This document shows positions 33,601 to 45,637 of a stretch of DNA of 64,000 bases, in pieces. A program made the translations under genes and the position numbers. The notes beneath the pieces were generated by a model. It saw only the letters and a list, made by a program, of their open reading frames with translations, was not told the origin of the DNA and searched no databases. Within the stretch, counting starts at the first letter, position 1. The number at the start of each line of letters is the position of its first letter. This stretch comes from Isoetes taiwanensis (Eukaryota > Streptophyta > Lycopodiopsida > Isoetales > Isoetaceae), in contig JAJEKV010000143.1 of NCBI GenBank assembly GCA_021234155.1, positions 1,193,358-1,257,357 of the forward strand, read 5' to 3'.

Positions 33601-35303
33601 GGCCTTTCAGATTGTTAACATGGTATGAGAGTCTTCATAGGGAGATTGAGAGTGCATCTAGACAAGATCGCCATTGCAGCGCGGGTTTGTGGCAGGATTG
33701 TGCCCTTTTCAGTTGAATAGCCTGATTGATATCGGCTGACATGCTTAGGAGGAGTAAAGACTTTTCCTATCGAAGCGTGCAAGAGTTGCAAGAGTTTTGC
33801 TGATTTAAGATTATTGGAGGCTAATCTCATCTCATTTGGCAAGTAGCAAGCCTTCATACTGCCTGAAGGTCAGCAGGAATTGAAAGCGAGTAACAAAAAT
33901 TTATTTTGATCAGAAATGGATCCCTTCCAACTCTCCAGGATGCTAAGTTAGAGTAATTTTAATTGCCTTGTATGGAAAGAACTCATCAAATGCTATTTGA
34001 CAAGCTGGAGATGTTTTACATGAGGATCTTATCGGCATGAAAAATGCAAAGCAGCTGAAGTAGCTGTTGTACACGTGCAACATCAATTTCAGCTTGAAAA
34101 ATCAACAGAGTTTGAGGATGTATGGTTTCTTTTTTGAGGAAAGTCGACGGCATTTGATTCGTTTCCTCCTCCGAATGCCGTCGACTTTCCTCAGTAGGCA
34201 AATGCCTCTTGTACACCCTTTTGAGTGATGATTAATCAATGGCAAATCTCGGCGATTTCATATATCAACCGAATTGAAGCATGGATGCTTGAGTACATTG
34301 CAGCAGGGGTACGTATAATGATGAATTATTGAATGATATTTTGCATACTTTCCCACCAGCGTACAAGCCATGCAGCAGCAATATGATATTTATGGATCCA
34401 ATGACTTGTGCACTTGCTAGAGATGGTAAGAAATCATTATCTACTGTGAGAATGGAGTTAACACTAAGACAATTTAGCATGGTAACAGAAGCAAGAATAT
34501 GGAAAATGTGAAGCTTTGTTTCTGTCATGCAGTGGGGCATATTGCTAAGACTGCAACAAGATGAAGGCAATAGATGCCGAACGAGAAAACAAGCCAATCA
34601 AATAGATCAAATAGTCGAGAAAATCAAGATAGTGCATCATTTTTCACTGTGGACATAAGCTAGAGCAGGAACAAAAGATTGATAGATTCTGCTCTGCAGG
34701 TTTATACTACTTGTTATTGTTCTAATGCTGCACAGAGAACAACAGCTTACCATTATAGAGCAATTAACGTCCTTCCCTTCGTTGTCCGTGAATAGAGATT
34801 GAGTGGGAAAGCTGAAGTGTTAAAAATTATACTCGATGCATGTTTTGAATCATTCTTTTATGCACAAGCAGCAGGAGCTTTACCATTGTATATGTTATAT
34901 CTTCGTTATCTTGTGTATTTGCTCTACCAAGCTTAGATTGAGATTGTTCTTTTCCAGGACAGAGGTGGGTGTACAGTTGAAGATTTTTGTAACCACATAC
35001 ATCGGAGTCTACTCAAGGACATCAAGTATGTTCTAGTCTGGGGGACGAGTGCAAAGCATTATCCACAACGATGTGGGACTTCTCATACTTTACATGACGA
35101 AGACGTGGTGCAGATTGTCAAGAAAAAGGTAAGTTTTGTCTCCACTGCAGTTGCACAAAGTTCCATATTATCTGCAAGTTGACAATTACTTTAATCAAAA
35201 TCAGGAGAAGGAAGAGGAGGGAGCTAGGGGAAGATTCAAATCACATTCCAATGACCCTGCAAGGATTGCTGACAGGGTGAAGAAGGCACCCTTGAAAAAT
35301 TAG
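30606..35303 (+). CDS. DRG2: DRG2-type developmentally regulated GTP-binding protein
   Basis: Eleven exons give an uninterrupted 400-residue protein, the usual length of plant DRG2. Exons: 30606-30675, 30915-30982, 31066-31142, 31196-31376, 31478-31534, 31931-32005, 32085-32204, 32669-32839, 32917-33030, 34958-35128, 35205-35303. The start [20 protein letters not shown] is family-typical. GTPase boxes are present: GFPSVGKST (split by intron 3), [14 protein letters not shown] and the SCNLK region. A TGS domain follows ([14 protein letters not shown] to VVQIVKKK), and the end is [18 protein letters not shown]. In other eukaryotes DRG2 binds a DFRP partner and associates with translating ribosomes. 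All introns are GT-AG except intron 2, which must use GC-AG. Intron 9 is about 1.9 kb and holds copia-type debris. Confidence 0.95.
30983..31065 (+). other. Non-canonical GC-AG intron 2 of DRG2
   Basis: To keep LLEPPK joined to [11 protein letters not shown] at the family's normal length, exon 2 must end at 30,982 (AAAA|GCTTTC) and exon 3 must begin at 31,066 after CCAAAG. GC donors normally keep a strong AG|GCAAGT context, which is absent here. A branch-point-like TTTACTAAC lies 14 bases before the acceptor. Confidence 0.6.
33511..34570 (+). mobile_element. Decayed Ty1/copia-type element in DRG2 intron 9
   Basis: A short candidate LTR (TGTTAGACTAG at 33,511 to ATTGTTAACA at 33,620) is followed by TGGTATGAGAG, close to the initiator-tRNA primer site. 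Further on, a gag-like frame reads [19 protein letters not shown], and a zinc-knuckle remnant ([11 protein letters not shown]) with a single-base shift stands near 34,515-34,550. It is in the same orientation as the host gene. The 3' LTR was not recognised. Confidence 0.5.
34136..34192. repeat. Perfect 19-bp stem hairpin within intron 9
   Basis: gaggaaagtcgacggcatt (34,136-34,154) and its exact reverse complement (34,174-34,192) flank a 19-base loop. It lies inside the copia-type debris. Confidence 0.9.
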
Positions 35304-35976
35304 GTTTTATTAACTAAAACAACTGTCTCTAAGAATCCCATACCTTTGTTTGGTGGGTGTACTAGTTTTAGGGGATCAAGTAGATTGCTAGGTTATAAGA
35401 TGCATCTAAATGTGCATTGTCTATGCTGTCCTTATAAAGGATCTCTGCCCCAAAAAGGCTTTTGTTTGTAAATTACAAATATTTGAAATATTCTACGCCT
35501 TCATTTATCACCACCGTTTTTCGGGTATAATATATTTTGTATACCACACTTGTATAAAATTTCATTTTCACAGCCCGTGCAAAAACTATTAAGGTTTGAA
35601 TAAGATCTTTTGGATGGATTTTTAACGCGCACGGAATAATAATATTATTTTGGAAGTTTTCATTTAGAGTGAAATGGTCCCTTTGTGGTAAGGGCATGAA
35701 CTTCACATAGAATTACACGTTGGGTGCTTCAAAGAGGTTTTTTTTCGTCTTGGTGTTCTCACGGGTAAGGCTGGGACTTTGTAGCGATGGGGGCGAGGTC
35801 GTATGCGCCCACAGGTAGTTAACTATTGGTAGATAGAGATCAGGTTTGGAAGAGACTAGCTTAAGAGCTTTAAGTGAGGTAGCATCACCTCGATAAGGCT
35901 TGAGCAAACTTAGATGCAATTTGGACCAGACCATTTTCCATACAATCTTTTTTCTTTTCTTTTTTCAAAATTGAAG
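35304..35976 (+). other. 3' flank of DRG2
   Basis: Follows the DRG2 stop codon and presumably starts with the 3' UTR. No clear AATAAA signal was singled out. No further gene seen. Confidence 0.4.
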
Positions 35977-36121
35977 AGGAGGCTAACCCTCCCCTCGAGG
36001 GGATTATGGCAAATAACCCTCGAGGCTGGAGGCCGAGAGGGTTATTTTGCCATGATCCCCGAAAGGGGAGGCCGAGAGGGTTATTTTGCCATGATCCCCG
36101 AAAGGGGAGGGTTGGCCTCCC
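35977..36121. mobile_element. Small palindromic element with internal 39-bp duplication
   Basis: The left end (ggaggctaaccctcccctcg, to about 36,022) is the near reverse complement of the right end (to 36,120, ggggagggttggcctcc). The right arm unit ggccgagagggttattttgc occurs twice with a 39-base period (36,031 and 36,070). It resembles a small foldback or MITE just downstream of DRG2. Confidence 0.6.
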
Positions 36122-36640
36122 TTAAACCGATGTCCGAGGAAGTTTTATCTCATCCACCATAGGCTGTTCTTCAGCTTTACGTTTTTTGCAAGCTTTTCTT
36201 TGTGCAGAACATTGAACAATGTGGACACAATAGACGAAGCTATGGCAGCATGGCTGAAGCTAGGGTGATGCTGGTGATGGACGTTCAAGCTCAAGCTACG
36301 GTAGCGATATGAGGAGTGACCATGCTGGTGCCAGAAACCATGGCAAATTTCTTCCCTGCAAAGAGAAAATATTAGGGTCTTGATCAGAAAAAAAAAAAAA
36401 AAAAAAAAAACTGATTAGATGCTCTGTTTCTAGTAGTTAGGGGTTTTAATTCTTACCTTGAACATTGGGTTTGTCGATTTCGAGAGGATCATAAATCCAG
36501 AAGCAAGAATATCAGGCTTAAGAATGTCGGCATCTTGGAAAGCAAAACTTGAATTAACAGGGGTTTTTGCTTTCTTTGCTTAAATTTGCTTCAGAAACAG
36601 AGACTATATCTCAGAAACAGGATTGAATTCAAGAGATTTG
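36122..36640. other. No gene; poly(A) tract at 36,388-36,410
   Basis: A run of 23 A residues suggests the 3' end of a plus-strand retroposon, but the sequence before it is not recognised. Confidence 0.4.
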
Positions 36641-36689
36641 TTAGAAACAGGGGATTCTTAGAGATATGGGATAGTGTATAGATACCAGA

Positions 36690-36920
36690 TGAATGTATAA
36701 TGTAATTCTTGGAGATTTCAACATGGTTGAGGACGCATTGGATAGACTCAGTGGTGGTGACATAGTCTCAGGTTTCGAGAAAGAACAATGGGATAAACTC
36801 TCAAGTTTCGAAAAAGAACAATGGGATAAACTTTTGTCTGAGCATGGTTTCTTGAGATTCCAGGAGATGATGGCTTCATCGGTCCAATGGCTCATAGAGG
36901 GACCTCGAGGCTGCAGTTAG
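36690..36920 (+). pseudogene. LINE endonuclease fragment
   Basis: The string NVILGDFNMVEDALDRLSGG is the conserved catalytic region of plant LINE endonucleases, followed by EKEQWDKL, which is partly duplicated (SFEKEQWDKL twice). The frame stops at 36,918. It is probably the same original element as the RT fragment at 38.9-39.7 kb, separated by the TIR element. Confidence 0.65.
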
Positions 36921-36998
36921 GTGCTAGACCAACTTGCATGGATGCCACATGCTTCCTGTTCTCTGTCGCAAGAATTTTGGAAGGGGAAACTTCCTAGA

Positions 36999-37097
36999 GC
37001 AGGAGGTTTCCTGGAAGAAACCCCTGGTGGGCCGCCGAGAGCGGTGGCAGCCATGAGCGACGGCGCTGCCAGAGGTTTCTTCTAGGAAACCTCCTGC
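36999..37097. repeat. 27-bp inverted repeat
   Basis: gcaggaggtttcctggaaga at 36,999 onward pairs, with single mismatches, with the arm ending at 37,097 (tctaggaaacctcctgc). The GC-rich centre is about 45 bases long. It lies just outside the TIR element. Confidence 0.75.
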
Positions 37098-37113
37098 GAA
37101 CGGAGTTTCCCGC

Positions 37114-38578
37114 CGTAACCTTTAGGGACCTAGAAATTTCCTTTAATCCTATGTTGAGATTTATAGAACGAATCAAGCAGACCTGTTCAAATTTGTAGAA
37201 CGAATCAAGCAAGAGATGGACACGAAACGTTTGGCAGTGTACAGAATAGAATAGCTCAAACATGGCAAATCCAGGTCTAATGCTCTACAGAAGAACTTTG
37301 CTCCAAGATCTGGCTGGAGTGGGATCAATAATGTAGATTTGCATGGAAAATGGAGATAAATCAGGAGTAGCAGCTCCTGATCATCGCTAGAAACTCCCAA
37401 GAACTGAAAGTGAGCAAAGGAAAACCGAAATAAACAAAGGAAAAGCACGATTTGCAGGGAAGCCCTGTTGCGACGAAGTCTTGTTCCGACAAAGCTCTGT
37501 TCTGGCAAAGCCCTGTTCCGGCAGGAGAAGCTCTAATCTGGCTGTTCTGGCAAAGATCCGTGGCTCAAAACCCTGTTTGGCGCATAGCTACCGGGAACCA
37601 AGTTCCGAACTTGGTTCCCATTCCCAACTCCGTTCCTGAGGGTCCAGAGTACTCCTAGCCAAGTTCCCACTACATGTGCTACCGGGAACTAAATTCCGGA
37701 CGAAGTTCCCATAAATAGGAACTTGAGTTCCTGGTAGCAAATTCTTTTTAGCATTAAATTTACAAAGAAACAACAAAAAAAGTGTCAAAATACCAAAAAA
37801 AGGCTATTTCCCCCCCTTGTTCGTGGCTTTTGGCAGCCTGGTGTCAGATCTGTGGCCCGATGTCGGATCCAATCCATGATAACCAGATTAAGGGAACAAT
37901 ACAAGGCAATCATATCTTTTTCTGACCCTTTTATATGAATGTTTGGATGCTCACAAGATCAAGAATTCTAAATGATGCCAAAGTATGGCATGAAAGAATC
38001 AGCAGAATGATCTTACAATAAAAGGAAATTTTGTTTTAGGACGATTGATGCTTAGAGATATATGTTAATGCCCTTTGAAAGCTCATAATAAAACTATATG
38101 CTCTTTTGCAATAACAAGTATTTATAGTGACTGTCTAGCAGGTTCTCATTTTAGTCACAAATCTCATAACATTATGAATACCAATACACACAAGTTGGCC
38201 ATTATGATGTGTAAACATATCTGAGATTCAGAAGCAAAGAGAAAGAAAACCAAACTCTTGATGAACATTAAAGAATGATTTTATCTATTACTTTCACCCA
38301 TTACTATGTATTTCACATTTTTCTGTTCTAAGTGTGCTATGATAATCTATATGCAAAGGGAACTCCAAAACCGTTTTCACTTTTGAAAAATTCGAAATTT
38401 TGACGTTCCCGTTCCCATCCGTTCCCAAATTTGGGTCCAAGTTCCCGTTCCAATTTCCATTCCGGGTAGCTATGGTTTGGCGGCACCACCAGATTGCCAC
38501 CAAAAAATTAGACCCAAAAGTTACCTAAAAAAAACTGACACTGAAAATGTCGGAAATTTCTAGGTCCCTAAGGTTACG
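37114..38578. mobile_element. TIR DNA element holding a nested hAT element
   Basis: The left end 37,114-37,141 (cgtaacctttagggacctag and on) and the right end 38,552-38,578 are reverse complements over about 27 bases with one indel. No transposase is present. A second element, 37,583-38,474, is nested inside. No clear target duplication was found for the outer element. Confidence 0.6.
37583..38474. mobile_element. Nested hAT-type non-autonomous element
   Basis: The ends are CATAGCTACC and GGTAGCTATG. An identical 8-bp gtttggcg flanks it at 37,575-37,582 and 38,475-38,482, as expected for hAT insertion. Subterminal regions carry repeated gggaac/gttccc strings (for example ggaaccaagttccgaacttgg). 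No transposase frame is present. Confidence 0.8.
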
Positions 38579-38751
38579 TGCTCCAAACAGTGTCTGATCA
38601 CCATCCACAGACTATTAGGCACAACAATCTCCTTCTTCATGCTTGTGGGAAGACAGTTTTCAAACCGAATTCTCAATACCTGAGAGATTAAGGCTTTCGT
38701 GATGGTTGCAAGCAGGTCTAGGAGTCCACTCTGCCTTCTACAATCGAATGA

Positions 38752-38848
38752 AAACTTTGGTATCCGCTCTTCCTAATGTTAAATCTTTTGCTAAACAATA
38801 AATTTGGTATCCGCTCTTGCCAATGTTAAATCTTTTGCTAAACAATGG
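38752..38848. repeat. 47-bp tandem duplication
   Basis: tttggtatccgctctt, followed by caatgttaaatcttttgc, occurs twice head to tail with few differences. Confidence 0.8.
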
Positions 38849-38879
38849 AGTCATGTGCACATCCAACAAGGGAGGGCCT

Positions 38880-39671
38880 TGTTGAAACAGAAGTACGATG
38901 AATTGGAGTAGGCTCCAATTACGCGCAATAAGCAGATCTCATCAGAAACATTCAAGAGTTGGCGGAACAGGATGTAAGGACGACCAAGTTGAAAGTTGGA
39001 CTATCTTGGCTCAAGGATAGGGATAGGTGCTCTAAAGCCTTTTTTAGGGCAGCTTGTTTGAAGCGTTAGAATACTGCTTTACTTCTTTCCAATGTGATAA
39101 TGGTGACATCTTGTCCATGCCAGAACAGTTGAAGCAATTCTTCTCAATATGCGTTAGCTCCTTCTTTGCCCAGAGAACACTTCCGTTTGATGGCGAAGTG
39201 CTAGACATTGTACTTTTAAAAGTTTCTCCCATTATTTCTTTACCTCTAAAACAACTTCTTGAAAATCCTCTCACAATTCAAGACCTTAAAGAAGCGGTCT
39301 CCCTCATGGCGACTGACAAGTGCCCAGGTATAGATGGTATTCCGGTGGAATTCTTCAAGGACTCTTGGGAATGGTCATCTGCTTTACTGTGGAAGGCATA
39401 TCAGGATATGTTGCAGTCAAAAGATCTTAAACACCAACGTCATCACTTTAATTCCGATGGTCAGGGAGCCCAAAACGATCTTGGACTGGCGACCTATTAT
39501 CTTATTGTTAGTGGTTTACAAGAGCATAGCAAAGGCATATGCAGAAAGATTAAGTTGACACTGGGGGAAGCTATAAGTTTAGTCATGAACAATTTGGTGT
39601 CTTACCTGGATGCCACTTACAATAAAGTATGTGACAGTGGCGCTCCAAAGCAAATAATTAAAGAGACATGA
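38880..39671 (+). pseudogene. LINE reverse-transcriptase fragment
   Basis: The plus strand encodes the region leading into a LINE RT. ITRNKQISSETFKSW and LSWLKDRDR lie in different frames, followed by SLMATDKCPGIDGIPVEFFK (the PGxDGxP motif) in the 39,054-39,671 frame. After a frameshift near 39,430 the DWRPI motif appears as ILDWRPIILLLVVYKSIAK. The catalytic YADD region is missing. It is a decayed, 3'-truncated copy. Confidence 0.7.
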
Positions 39672-41392
39672 ATCCATCTCTTAGAGGAGGATTGAATATG
39701 GAACTATGAACTTGGCTTCTAGTGCATGAGTCAAGAAGCCTTTCTAAAAATATTGAAACTGTTCCATATGGTGGTTGTGTTACAAATGTCACTATAAATG
39801 CCCATAAATTCAAAAATAAATTTCTTCACAATAAATAGCTTAACAGATGCAAACTATAACTACACAAGGGACAACTCCCATCTTCAGAGAATAAGCAAGC
39901 TCTTATACTACTACAAACCTCACAAGTAGCAAAAGAAGAAAAGAGAACATCAAACAAGCTTTCACAAACAATCAGTGGTACCATGATTGACATATGAATT
40001 GATATTACAACAAGGTAGTTGGTCTAAATAAATCCGTTTTCAAATATGCCTTCTCAAGCACACTTTCATCAACATGCAATGCCCACCTCTTTTTATTAGT
40101 ATTGTAGGCATAATAAATGAATACACAAATATGAACAAACACGTAGCATGGGCTCATATTAACAAAAACATTGCGATGACTATGACATTCGAGTTTCTTG
40201 CTAACCTAATCTGTTGCTCCAATTTGAGTCCAAGACTCAATGCATAATGTTCTCAGATTTAAGCAAACAAGGCATCGGGGCACAAAGGTATTCCGGAGTT
40301 ATATAAATAGGGCATAACAAGGCTTCATAATTTACTTGGCTATGGCGTGTTGGAGTCTAATTTGCGGAGTCTAATCTGGAATTTTAGGTGCGTGTGGATT
40401 TAAAGATGCTGAAGAAACAACTCCATTCTGTTTTACCAGAGCCCTAGTAGTCTCAAAAATCCAATAGCACAAGTCACACTTGCAGCATGTTCTTTAAGTA
40501 AGCATCCTTTCTTTTGCATGTGTTGGTCACTTGAGTGAGCAGATAGATTTGTCACCTGGTCTTAGACAAGAAAGAGCAAGTTTGTGATACAGTTGAGGAT
40601 GAAAATTGCAAATACCATATATCTGGTACAGATTCAATAAGGCTTATTGCTATATATCTGGTACAAATTCAGTAAGGCTTACTGGCTGCGAGAATATAGA
40701 TGTTGATGCATGTGGACATGGTCAGCAACCATTATAAAATGCAGTGCATACTCCAAATGATCTATTTTCTTAACTTATGCTTAAAAGAACATGTGTACTT
40801 GCTGATAGCAATCTAAAACAGTGTATCTACAATAGTAACAAAAATTGCCAAATATCCAAATGCATTATTAGACAGTGCCCGCCCACAGCATTTGAAATCT
40901 AGCTTGTGTTATCGTTTACTATCTACTGCAACTTAAAACATGTGCTCCTGTAATATGAACATCGATAATTCACACATATCTTGACAGAGGTTAGAGCTCT
41001 ACACAAATAAAAATGATCCAAGACTGTAGGCTAGAGGTTGTTGCTTGGTCAAACATTAGTGGTTTGTTTTACTCTTGATCTTAGCTGGAATGTTAGATGC
41101 TTTCTACCCATATAACATGGTTTCTTACGTAAAATTAAGCATATTGTTATGCTTTAGTAGCTTCACTTTACATAATTGACATATATAAAATATATTATAA
41201 CCCTTTCACACATCTAGGCAATGCAACAAAAGAACTGCAAACAATAATGAGACATAAAAGGTATGTGCTACATTATTTAACTTTTTCTTATCTACTCTTT
41301 ATTTATGGCTCTTTTTTCATTATTGTATATTGCAGCCCTTGGATGGTGAAATTATCCATGTTTCCTCATTAAGAGTTAATTAAGTTAATAAA
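39672..41392. other. No gene recognised
   Basis: AT-rich stretch. A 34-base unit (atatctggtacagattcaat and on) is duplicated at about 40,618-40,688. No exons or element ends were identified. Confidence 0.45.
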
Positions 41393-42482
41393 CAAAACCA
41401 CTTGCAAGTGTGAATGATGCAAACCAAACAATAGAATCTAGCATTTTTATTGTTAAGAAGAACAGTGGTGGAGAAGAAAAAGAAAACAAGCTAGCTATGG
41501 TGTCCACATAAGCTTGCTTTAGGCTAAGCTTCCTATGACCGTTAAAAAATACATGTTAGAAACCTCTGCTATGGCCTCTCCTCGCATTGAACATTTGTAC
41601 CTTAAACCAACACAAAAACATCAACAATGTCAGTATGTACTATGTCATACAAAAAATAAGTCCATGCAGTTTGGATTGGATTGGCATTATGGTTAACTAA
41701 TAATTTTTCTATTATAGAGCTGGATCCCTGCGTTAGCTTGTTTCTTTCTATTTCCCACCAAAGACACCAGTATTTGTTCTTGTTTACACGGATTATCCCA
41801 TATGTACTAACATTTAAATCTAGCCTTTCAAGGCTAGTCTAATGTCTATAAGCTGTTTTAATTTATAAAAGTCTAATAGTTTGTTTCCTACATGCCTTCT
41901 TAACGAGAAACTAAATTCAAGCCTAAAACTGTCCAAGCCTCTTGTTGCGCCTTTTTGCTAGTTTTTTTTTCCCCTTTTTTTATGGTGAGACGACATGGTG
42001 TATATTACTTGTAAAATTTAGACCATAATACATGGAATTGAGATCAAAATCTCAAAATGCTAACTAGAGATATGAAACCAGCTACTAAGCACCTCTATAG
42101 AAGGAAAAATCCAAAAAAATCAAAATTTAAGCACTTTAACAAAGTTTTACCTGTAAAACCACAAAAGTATTAGATAAGAGTATCAAATGAATCCAAAATT
42201 AGATAGAACCAGAAAGCACTAGTGATCCAGCACCCCATCCAGGGAAATAATTGCAAAGGCTTCACCAGTGTACTCAAACAACAGGCGATCCAACTCCGCA
42301 GGACCTAAAGTAGAGGCATCCAGCAGATGAAGGATCCAAGAATCTCGAGCATCTTCATGAGTTGTCAGCTTACGGGCCAAATACATCCACAGCTCCCTGT
42401 TATATTCCTAAATATCTCGATCTTCCAAGAGCTTCTCAAACACCTTACAATTAATCACCGCTGTTTTGACCCAAAATAGAGC
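41393..42482 (-). repeat. Repeat R1, right copy (inverted)
   Basis: Reverse-complement partner of 10,770-11,850. Here the reading frame extends further upstream (minus strand 42,656-42,408, reading ALFWVKTAVINCKVFEKLLE), suggesting the left copy is truncated. A single stop interrupts it before the EYNREL region. Confidence 0.7.
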
Positions 42483-42717
42483 ATCAATAATCTCGTGGGG
42501 ACTTAATATTTCAGTTGACGGATCCACCTCGTGCACATGGCCGCTGCATAGTGACTCTTCAGGATGAAACTTGGGAATAGAAGCATTTAAACTGTTAAAA
42601 TAAGCATAAAAAAATAAAAAAGGTTCTAAAAAGACCCCATAATTCCCAAAGCTCATTATAAGCTAATCCCTTCAAATATTATGAGCTATAGGATTTTATC
42701 TAGCTGCATATGGGATT

Positions 42718-43480
42718 TGTGACGCTCACCGGACCTATACGATGCTCCCATCGTATACATACGGGAAATCCCCTCTTCTACGACGACAACACCACCATTG
42801 AAAGGCCCTCCGTCTAACTCGGACCACTTGAATGTGATGGCAAGTGTCTGGGTGAAGGACACGGAGGTGTCATTCGTCCCACGCCTTCGATGGGAATCCT
42901 AGTAGCGGAAGCATACATGCAAGGTTAGCACCTGGCAACAACACAATAAATAATATACCACCACGAAGGGTGGCCCATCACCATCAATCCGAATACAATG
43001 GAATACTAACATAACAAAGGAAATGCATCATGAATAAGGCTCTACCCCAGCTCAGACTCATGGGGAATCAACTGACAGTCAAGGCCTCCAGATATCAACA
43101 GACAGAATCATAACAATGGCATATTGGCTGGCATAGAACAATGGCTAGGGTAGTCCACTCCATCCGCCCCCCCGCACACTTTGCGGATAGGTCGAACATG
43201 CTCGCGTGATTGTAGCCTTCCGGAGGCTCAATTCCATGGAATCACCCTATGGAACTACTCCGGGTTACATCTCCCCAGTCCGATGAGGCAGGTCGGAGAG
43301 GCGTCCCCTTCCCGAGTATGATAGATCCCTGGGTGTGCTAGAGAATGTGTGCCCCCCTTAGTGACCCCCGCAATACCCCACTTACTCCCCCCAAATCTAA
43401 AGGCGTGCTCACCTGCCTGCCTCGAGCCTGTGGCGCCCAACCATGTTGGCTCGCCACCTGCGACCTAGGGAGTGTCAGAC
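42718..43480 (-). repeat. Repeat R2, right copy (inverted)
   Basis: Reverse-complement partner of 15,850-16,580. The outer border tgtgacgctcaccggacc at 42,718 could be an LTR end starting with TG, but no matching CA end or second LTR could be fixed. Confidence 0.6.
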
Positions 43481-44189
43481 TCATACTCGGCCCTCGCCGT
43501 GACCGGCTATAAGCCTAGCACATTGTAGGAGTCCTGTAGCCGCGCTAAGCAAGACCCCACTCCCGATTCACCATCATACTCGTTGTTTGGTGCTGAATCA
43601 CATCATAGCATCCCCAACCAGGTGGGCTCTTGTGCACAGGCCGCATTTGCTGGGATTTAAGAGGTTCTAGCTAGAAACATCGCTAAATCTAAATAGCTTT
43701 CAGGTCTCTACCCCCCTTAAACCCATACATTACAAGAGGAACAGAAAGAGCGAACAGAATCTGATACAACATCTATAATCATCATAAATAGATCATAACA
43801 TAGAATCTAATCATCCATATACATCAAACAAGGGTTAGAATAGCACACAACTACCTAGAAACTGACATGTATCCTGACTGGACCCGTTATCTCGAAGAAC
43901 ATCCATGGAAAAGGTCAGATGTTGGGGTATGATAGCTTCCTCCTCCCTCTGCTCTTCCCAAACTCAAATTTGGGTGGAATTGGGATGGGGAGCTCAATTT
44001 GTCACCCCAAAGATGGCAACCTGCCCTTGGCCAATCGAGTGAGGCCAAGTGGCACCTTCTTACTAGTCTACATGGCTAACTAATACCATTAGTTAGTGTA
44101 TTTAGGTTAGTTTAATGTCAATAATCCTTCTTAAGTGAATTCCCAATGGTTCCCCATACCTTGGTGACGTGTCAGGTACAATATATGTA
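43481..44189. other. No gene recognised
   Basis: GC-richer at the left, AT-rich at the right. It may be the continuation of the R2-bearing element. No coding motif found. Confidence 0.4.
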
Positions 44190-45537
44190 TACCGTATACT
44201 TACATGGAACGTCACAGGATTGGTCCTTCAAATCCCCAAGACATGGGGCTGATTGTGTTATGGCAATACAATTTCTATGTTTTCAGATGGACCAACAATA
44301 TAGGGCCCGAACTGTGCCCGAAAAAGAGTATCCGTGTTGAGGAATTTAAAAAGCTCACTTTCTTGCCTTGGTGGAGGGCCCGAAAGGGGGCTGACCAATT
44401 CCAAAATGAGGCAAGCCAAGTACAAGTAAAAATATGTATGGAAGTCTTAGTTTCCTCACAATCCAAAGGCCAAAACCTGAGGGCCAAATCTAGCCAAGTA
44501 GGCATTACATTTAAGCCTTTTGTTTAGAAGGAGACATCTAAAAGGGATAATTTTGTTGGCACATTGAAGTCTCCAGCCACCTTTAACATCAGCAACGACC
44601 ACCTGTCGTGAGCATCTCCATTCTTTCTCAATCTTCAACTGTGGTTTATCCAGGATCATGAAATAAATTTTGGAAATTGGGTATCCTTTGTTACCACATT
44701 TCCAATTGAGGAAAGAACCTATATTAGGCCCAGCCTCGGTACTGAAGATTCTGGTCCACAGATTGAAGTAGTTGTATGGGGTTGCCATTAGGATATCCAG
44801 CCAGGGCGGTTTGTGTATTCTGTGTATAAATTGCTTTTGCATTCTGAAATCATGCCTCCATCTAATAGGTGACATCTTCAGGTCCCTCAGCCACAATGGA
44901 AAAGTGTTTTGAGATGGGTATGGGATAAGCCGCTTCATCCCAAAGTAGTAGTTTTGTGGTGGCAAGTGATCCATAGATGCCTCGAGTCAACGAGTTAGTC
45001 CATAAAATGGATAATCTGGTTTGAGCTCACATCCTTTATGCCGAAGAAAGGGTTGAGAGTATTGAGCATTGTTTCTTCTTGTGTGAGTGGCTTCGGGCAT
45101 GGTCTTGGTTGTTGACCCTATTTGGCACGTCTCGATCTAGCCAAAAATTTTTGCTTTGTTGCCTATCCCGATGCTTGGCCCAAACTACGAAACGAGCTTT
45201 CATCTCGCATGTGGTCGGGCTTTTATAGTCAATCTGAAGAGAAGGAGGTTGTTTTTATCTTTAAGGGCGAAATCTCTGCAGATGAGATTGTTCTTCAAGG
45301 AAAATAAAATTGTTATGGCTTACAATTGTTCCTCTCTTGATCAAGAGAAGAAAGTAATCGATCCGCATACTTACCTTGATTCATTCTTTTGCATAGGCGG
45401 TGGTTGTGCTTTCGGTTGGATCGGTTTGTCCACCACCGGGGTTATAATCCCTGTCTTTGCATGTTATGTTGCTCTAGTTTTTAGTTGGCTTAATAAAGCT
45501 TGTCGTTCTTCAAAAAAAAAAAAAAAAAAAAAAAAAT
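44190..45537 (+). mobile_element. Internally deleted LINE with poly(A) tail
   Basis: The 5' part reads LTWNVTGLVLQIPKTWG, the start of a LINE endonuclease. The 3' part has VWDKPLHPKVVVLWWQVIHR and, frame-shifted, ESIEHCFFLCEW, matching the RT-associated zinc-binding domain. An aataaagc string precedes 26 A residues (45,512-45,537). The RT is absent, so the middle is deleted. A 172-codon minus-strand frame at 44,456-44,974 is unrecognised and may be incidental. Confidence 0.65.
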
Positions 45538-45637
45538 TAATTGAATAAATACCCTTATTTATTGCAGTGTCCTACAAAGGAGAAGAGATCTTGTTACGGC
45601 TTGAGGCCGGCTCGGGAGAGGCTCGGAATCAACACAT
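45538..45637. other. Spacer between two LINE tails
   Basis: About 100 bases between the plus-strand LINE poly(A) and the target-site duplication of the minus-strand LINE. No feature recognised. Confidence 0.5.

Noticed and set aside
44456-44974. 172-codon minus-strand frame
   Set aside because: It lies opposite a LINE whose zinc-binding domain reads on the plus strand, and shows no recognised motif. Kept only as a remark.
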